Below are positions 58,295 through 64,000 of a stretch of DNA of 64,000 nt, one piece after another. Made by a program: the position numbers and the translations under genes. This DNA is from Penicillus capitatus (lineage: Eukaryota; Chlorophyta), in NCBI GenBank assembly GCA_965649825.1, contig OZ287706.1, positions 1-64,000 of the forward strand. The letters run 5' to 3'. Each line of letters opens with the position of its first letter. Positions within the stretch are counted from its first letter, which is position 1. Under the pieces are notes generated by a model, which saw only the letters and a program-made list of their open reading frames with translations, ran no database searches and was not told where the DNA came from.

Positions 58295-59573
58295 CTGTTG
58301 TTGGGGGTGATGCGGATTGAAATAGCTTTTGTATTCGATTTTAATCACGACAACACGGATGCTAGATTAGTTTAAGTATCCAAGAGATTCATTGAATTAA
58401 CAGCTACGGTGCATATGATCGTTTTGTAGAAATTTATGCAAATACACCGAACTTAAGAACGCAATGACTTGCCCTTGAGCAAAATGTCTTCTAGTTATCG
58501 CCGTCTTGTCCGAGACCCACTAAGCGGCAATCTTGAAGAAAGAGATCAATCAAAACGACAAATGATCTTTCATGTCTCGGATCATGCATGATGCGACACT
58601 TGAATATTGACAATACTAGAAGTATTAAATCGTTATCATCCGCATTAGAACGTAAGCCGCGTCACGTGAAGCGAGATTATAAGATTTAAAATAACTAACA
58701 CCAAGTATTGAAATAGAGAACAATTAGAAATGGCGCGCACACATACCATTGGCAGCTAATAGGCGAATGACGCGCTTATCCTTAGCAACTACGAGGTTCA
58801 GATTAAAGAAGATGTCAGAACTAAACAAAGTGCAAAAGCCGGAAAAGAAAATGTTGAGAAAACTGTCCGTTACATTAGATGAAGAGAGTTACGAACATCG
58901 ACAAAGCATAGTATGAAGACTGGGACTGTCCCGCCGCACTTGAAGAAAAGGATAGTTACAGGTAGGTTAAGTAAAAAAGTGTTATGCTACGATTACCAAG
59001 AACTGCCGATAAGTCTCTTTTGAAAAATCTTTAAAAGGTTGCAGGAGGAAGATAGAGTTAGAGAATATTGCACACATATATGACTTAAAAGCTTCACTAG
59101 ACAAACAGTGTCCCAGTCGACGACACTGCATTCAAGTTTCCATACAATTACTTCGGCGAACGTCCAAATGTTAACTAAAGTCCAATTCATACATGCAAGA
59201 GCACATTGACTTATAACTCCATAATGTTCTACTTCTATCTGCACTGCTGGTTTGATAAATGCGCGACATGCTTCATAGATTTACAGAAGAAGTTCTTCTT
59301 CTGGTATGATAGACTTTCCAGAGTACTGAGAAGCGATTGAGCATTCAAGACCATTTATATCAAGAACAATCTTTCTTGCCAAGTGTTGACTGCCGTGTAG
59401 AGATCGTTTGGTGGAAGTTTCTTAAAATCTAGCGAATTCTGCTACTCTACGTCTATTTCTCACCGACTGTGGTCTCTTTACTGCCAGCAACAACTTGACG
59501 ATTCGCAACGCATTTGACTTCTAGAAAGAAAGCGTTTGCAGTCGTAGACGCCGTACTCATTTGATCCATTAAC
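58295..59573. other. AT-rich gene-poor region
   Basis: About 1.3 kb with stops in all frames at high density. Only one short frame (58993-59244, -) is open and nothing in it is recognised. It includes the promoter of the thioredoxin z gene. Confidence 0.4.
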
Positions 59574-60248
59574 ATGACGGGATCAATGTTCTGCAGAAGC
59601 TTGGCTCGAAGACCATTGCCGGCGAGGTCATTGAAGAGGAACGCAACTCGTCACAAGATAAATGCCCTCCACGCAAATAGACTGACTGTCGTCAGTCCGA
59701 AAAGGGCATTGTGCAAAACTCCAAGAAGACTATTGTACGCAGAAGTCTCCAGTTCTCCACTGGTGCATTCTCCACTCATATAGAGCAGCCTATTTGATTA
59801 AGTGATCCCTCTCAGGTCGAGAAACTAAATGCTGCTGAACTAGAAGTGGCCATTCAAGACCGCAGTCGACATATTATTATCGATTTCTACGCCACCTGGT
59901 GTGGTCCTTGTGTGTTGATGGCACAAGAACTATTGAAAGTAGAACTGACTGAGAAGTACTGGAGTGTACCGATGGTCTCATCATTGTGTTCAACAGGTTG
60001 CTGAAAAGCTAAAAGACAAAGTGCGCATTTTGAAAGTGGACACCGACGAAAATCCAGAACTCAGTAGCCAATTGAATGTGCGCCTGTGAATCAATCCTCC
60101 ACGCTCTTAATTGAATACGATGTTCTGACAGATCGAGGGATTGCCCACATTGATGTTTTTGAGTTCCGGGACAAACAAGAAGTCCTTGCGCTTAGAAGGA
60201 ATGATCCCGGCCGAAACCGTTATCAAAATCATCGAAGAAGAACTCTGA
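59574..60248 (+). CDS. Thioredoxin z / CITRX-like plastid thioredoxin
   Basis: Exons 59574-59762, 59816-59938 and 59997 onwards join exactly. The N-terminal 70 residues are basic and Ser/Arg-rich, as in a transit peptide. The thioredoxin fold then shows IIIDFYATWCGPCVLMAQEL with the WCGPC active site, VRILKVDTDENPELSSQLN, and after an intron IEGLPTLMFLSSGTNKKSLR, with the cis-Pro in LPT, ending LEGMIPAETVIKIIEEEL. The MAQEL and LEGMIP motifs are those of thioredoxin z/CITRX, which in land plants associates with the plastid-encoded RNA polymerase. The last join (near 60079-60137) does not keep frame with the canonical sites I tried, so a site remains to be found. Tail-to-tail with the DPH4-like gene. 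Confidence 0.78.
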
Positions 60249-60315
60249 TGACCGAGACTCGACTCGAATGACATCCAGATTCGAAGCGATGTAACATTCT
60301 TTGCTCTTTGCCGCA

Positions 60316-60974
60316 TCACTGTGAAATGTTTATCTTCACCGCCATTGAACACGTCCTGCATGCACATGATAAGTTTAGAATACAAGGTCTTTGATCAGTA
60401 AGTGTGATGCACCGGCAAGGAAGGACAATGGAGGAGAAATTGGTTCGGAATAATGAGAGCTGTTCTTTGTCCAGGTAAATTGCATCACCGCAGCGACAGG
60501 GACATGTCCAGACATCTTCACCTAATCACACAGGACGACATGTTTTGTGCAAGAGGGTGGGCTTTCAGGACCTGACTCCTGATCGTGCTCCATTTCGTCG
60601 AGGTTTAAAGAATCGTAGATGGGCACTGTGCTGCACTCACTGAAGGAAAGCTGTGCGTCATAGCACTTTCGAGTGATCTCGTCTCTGAGCACCTTGTTTA
60701 AGAAGATATCAAGGAGATAAAGACAATATTGATAAAACCGGCGAACCTCCCATGCACGCTGGATGTCATGAAATCGGTTTTCCATCGACGCCTTGGTAGA
60801 GCTCTCCTGAGTTTATGTAATATGTGAACGACGACAAGAATGGTGTACTTGGCCGTTGTTCACTGGATTGAGATTCTTGTCTGGATGCGCCACACGTGCA
60901 GCATCGAGATAAGCCTTTCGAATGACATCGAACGATGCGTTGCGGTCGACGCCAATAATGTCGTAGAGTGACAT
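60316..60974 (-). CDS. DPH4/DNAJC24-type J protein (diphthamide pathway)
   Basis: ATG at 60974 gives MSLYDIIGVDRNASFDVIRK, then the J-domain HPD (AHPDKN). After an intron come NRFHDIQRAWE|VLRDEITRKCYDA, an acidic linker (LDEMEHDQES), and a splice to GEDVWTCPCRCGDAIYLDKE, the first half of a CSL (DPH-type) zinc finger. The second Cys pair appears in CRTCSMAVKINISQ at the end. J domain plus CSL zinc finger is the signature of DPH4, which supports diphthamide synthesis on elongation factor 2. The join between the two zinc-finger halves was not resolved. Confidence 0.72.
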
Positions 60975-61734
60975 ACTCGGCAAGCAATCTCTGCTCGAAA
61001 TCGATGTGACGCTTCCACTGTGCGCCACCTTGCTCTTACAGCAGGTAACTCAAAGGGAAGCAATAAAACCATCGTTCTGGTGGGCCGATTATCGTCGGTA
61101 CGAGTGGGGAGCGTTTTTGAACAGAGTACAACGGACTAACTTCGACAGAGAAACACAGAATGCAACTGTGTCGTGTTCATTGTTTTGAAATGGGCATCCT
61201 GACACACACATAATCACGGCCAAAACAACATGTGTTATTCTCGGAATGCGTTGGCTACATGCTTCCTTTAGTTGCATTGTGGATCTGTGCTGAATGAACT
61301 GAATGAAGCCTTAGTTTTTCTGAAAGATTAAATTCTAAAGACGTCACTGAATTTTCCGCATCCTCGACTGATCTCATACTAGTGACGTTCTTCTCGCCTG
61401 GCGAAGTGGTGATGCATTCTAGAATCTTCGTCATAAACTGTTCAGATTAGTAGACCATGCTCTCGATCCAATTCAAACACAATCGCTGAATGACATTCCC
61501 CCAACAATCATCATCAAAAAGATTGCGTAGAGAGCTAAGGGTTGCAAAATAGAAAATGAATATGAATGGGAGAGTTGTGCCTCCAGCATTATGAACTGAG
61601 GCAGATAAAAGAGAGTGTACAAATGAAAAATGAGAACTGCAAGTTGCATTCGATGCAGGAGTCAGTCATTTGAGAGAGTGCATAAGTCTTTGTCAGTACT
61701 GGTTTCCAGGAATAACGCGTCTCCGCATTCCCTT
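60975..61734. other. Intergenic region
   Basis: 760 bp between the DPH4-like start and the stop of prolyl oligopeptidase. I see no supported feature. Confidence 0.35.
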
Positions 61735-64000
61735 CTATCTCAGTTGCCACTCTGCTCTGATCGAAGCAGCAATAAAAGCAGATGTGTCTGATACCTCATC
61801 TATGATCAATGCTGTCGGTTTGCCATGTCCATGACCCGTTCTCGTCTCAATTCTTGCGATCAGTGGATTTCTTTGCTTCCTGTTGGTGCCTGAACAGAAC
61901 TTATGCTGCAGTTCTGCCAAGAATTTAAATGTGTGTAGTGAACTGACGCGGTCATCGTGATCGCCAGTTGTCAGAAGAATGGATGGATACTGCTGTGTTC
62001 CGTCTTCCGGTATTCGGACGTTGTGTAGCGGAGAGTACGAGTAGATATACTCAAATGCCTCCAGTTCGTCCGGATTTCCGTATTCTGGCACCCAGCCATG
62101 GCCAATTGTGAATTTGTGAAAACGTAACATGTCCAGCACACCAACATCACAAACAACAGCTCCGAAAAGATCGGGCCTCTGATTGGCACAGACGGCTACC
62201 AACAAACCTCCATTCGAGGCACCCTGAATAGCCAGTCGCGATGGATTGCAGTAGTTATTGTGGATCAGGAACTCTGCACACGCTTGAAAATCATCAAAAG
62301 TGTTTTGTTTATTCTCCAGGCTCCCACCCTTTCGCCATTCCAGTCCATATTCATTCCCCCCTCTGAGATTCGGCTGTGCAATGACGCCGCCATAAGCAAC
62401 AACAAAAGCAGCGAGAGCGACGGAGAATCGCGGTAGCACGTTGGTGCCAAATCCGCCGTACCCCGTCAACAATGTCGGATTTTCGCTATTTAGCTCCATA
62501 TCCTTCTTACGCATCACGAACATTGGGATTTTCACTTTTTTATCATAACTGTCCACGAACACCTGGTCGATCTGGAATTGTTCTGGCAAAAAACCGGGGA
62601 TCTTTGTCTGGTTAATGACAGAAAGATTGTTATCCTCAGCTTCGAAGCGATATACAGTCGGCGGTAATGCCATAGATTGATGGGAAAAGAAAACTTCAGA
62701 TGATATTCTCTTGCCGGAGAATGATGTGACAGTGCCGAGCTCTGGAATATCGATTTCATGAATCAAGTTCCCTGTCGAAAGTTGCCTCAGCTCCAGCACA
62801 TGTGCACAGTTTCGCAAGTAGCAGATGACAATCTTGTCTCCCCGGACGGCGCATGCCCATTCCAGCACATCCTTTTCCTGTTGTGGCACCAGCGTCTTCC
62901 ATCTTTTCGGATCCCTAAGATCAACCTGCACCAGCTTTCCCCTCGGGGCATTCTCATTTGTTTTGAAAACAAAATGCGGTCCCTCATTCGTTATGAACTC
63001 GTACGCATGTTCGATCTTTTTGATGAGAGGTGTGATCTTGGATGCGCAACCATCGAAATTCGGTAACCCCAGGTCATTTCGCTCGAGTTTCGTGAGATCG
63101 AGGTAGTGGATTGCATTTCCAGGATGACATCCCTTGTACTCGCCTACGACCAAATACTCCCCATCCTCTGTCACCTCCGATTCAAGAAAGTTCTCTGGCT
63201 TGTCATCCAGTTTCAACACCACGATATCTTCTGACTGCGGCGTCCCGATGACATGATAACAAAGGTGATGGTACCTGCACACTCGCCTTGTACCCAATCA
63301 CCGATCACACGAGGCAGCATACTTGTTAGGATGAGTTTCTCTTCCAAGAGAACCATTCACCACCTCTGGTTCGGGAAAGCGACAATAGAAGAATCCTTTC
63401 TCATCGTGTGTCCACGACACACCGCTCAGCTTGACGAAGTTCACTTCATCTGGTAATGCATCGTAATAGCGCCCATTCACGGGTCTTGGCTTCACAGCCA
63501 CCACTTTGATTTTCATCCAATCGGAGCCTCCACTACTCACTGTGTATGCCATATAGTTGGCATTCTCACTGAAAAAATAGTCAATCAATGCCACAGTCCC
63601 ATCCTCACTCCATTCATTTGGATCCATAAACACCTTCTGATCTTTAAAGTCCCCGTCATCAACACAGATCACACTTTGGTTCTGCAATCCCTTGTTAAAA
63701 CGGTAGTAGTACTGTCCTGCTTCTTCTTGAGGACATCCAAACTTCGGCGTGTTGTACATGGAGGTGAACAGCCGCCTGAAATCTTCTCGAGTGTCACACT
63801 TCTCAAGAACCTGCTCCGAGAAGAAGTTCTGTGATTCAATGAAGGCAGCAGTGCGAGAACTCTCTGAGTCTTCGAGTGAACGATAGGGATCATGTACTTC
63901 CACCCCAAACATGTCTTCTCTCACATCATCACGAGATACCCATGGATATGAACTTGGGTCGACAGACAAACCGCCTCCTGGTGCACCTTGTTTCGGCGGA
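61735..64000 (-). CDS. PREP: Prolyl oligopeptidase (S9A), 5' end outside window
   Basis: Two exons in view: 64000-63323 and 63274-61735, joined across a 48-bp intron in frame. The reading frame stays open to the right edge (upstream of SYPWVSRDDVREDMFGVEVH), so the start codon lies outside. The propeller follows (PYRSLEDSESSRTAAFIESQ, QSEDIVVLKLDD, WKTLVPQQEKDVLEWACAV), then the hydrolase domain. Catalytic Ser is in IQGASNGGLLVAV; Asp is in TTGDHDDRVSSLH; His is in RTGHGHGKPTALI. The substrate-gating signature NLRGGNEYGLEWRKGG is intact. It cleaves short peptides after proline. The family consensus GGSNGG is GASNGG here. Confidence 0.95.

Noticed and set aside
1-64000. CRISPR arrays, prokaryotic operons, rRNA genes, intact transposons
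   Set aside because: None seen: no regular spaced repeats, no polycistronic layout, no transposase or reverse-transcriptase motifs in recognised frames.

Overview
The window is nuclear DNA of a eukaryote. Its genes are split by very short GT-AG introns: 35 joins that I worked out base by base range from 42 to 64 bp, and most restore an open frame over a recognisable protein family. Protein content points to a photosynthetic, flagellated cell with plastid proteins of green-lineage type. Plastid side: a YGGT/YlmG protein, a CPP1 (chaperone-like protein of POR1) homologue, a thioredoxin z/CITRX-like protein, and a plant-type two-domain glyoxalase I. Cilium side: a CFAP70-like TPR protein. An alga or early-branching green lineage fits; the species cannot be named from sequence alone.

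Layout. 1-11.2 kb: truncated glutamine-synthetase-like gene (-), CFAP70-like (+), REV7/MAD2L2 (+), YGGT (-), glyoxalase I (-), Ariadne-type RBR ubiquitin ligase (-), proline iminopeptidase (+). 11.2-14.3 kb is poorly coding and carries a direct repeat. 14.3-26.5 kb: PRPF40 splicing factor (-), CPP1 (+), CCT5 chaperonin subunit (-), a long coiled-coil locus (+), malic enzyme (+). 27.2-31.4 kb: small acidic/basic protein (-), SAP-kelch-BTB protein (+), RanBPM-type CTLH protein (+). 33.5-40 kb: F-box protein (-), WDR53-like (+), plant-type glycerophosphodiester phosphodiesterase (+), PUS7 pseudouridine synthase (-). 40.6-43.9 kb: three tandem VPS62/DUF946-like genes (-). 47-48.1 kb: a secreted alanine-rich protein (-). 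48.1-51.4 kb: sparse, with a GC-rich repeat island. 51.4-57.4 kb: RPF1 ribosome biogenesis factor, an EF-hand membrane protein, and an unusually long Enhancer-of-polycomb protein (all +). 57.4-59.6 kb: AT-rich, with a 22-bp tandem repeat. 59.6-64 kb: thioredoxin z (+), DPH4-type J protein (-), prolyl oligopeptidase (-, runs off the right edge).

The genome is compact. Many neighbours are head-to-head with 36-120 bp between start codons, which implies shared promoters, and some tails overlap. No operon, CRISPR array, intact transposon, rRNA or tRNA gene was found. The least explained items are the VPS62-like tandem array, the alanine-rich secreted protein, the giant Enhancer-of-polycomb tail, and the unrecognised coiled-coil locus.
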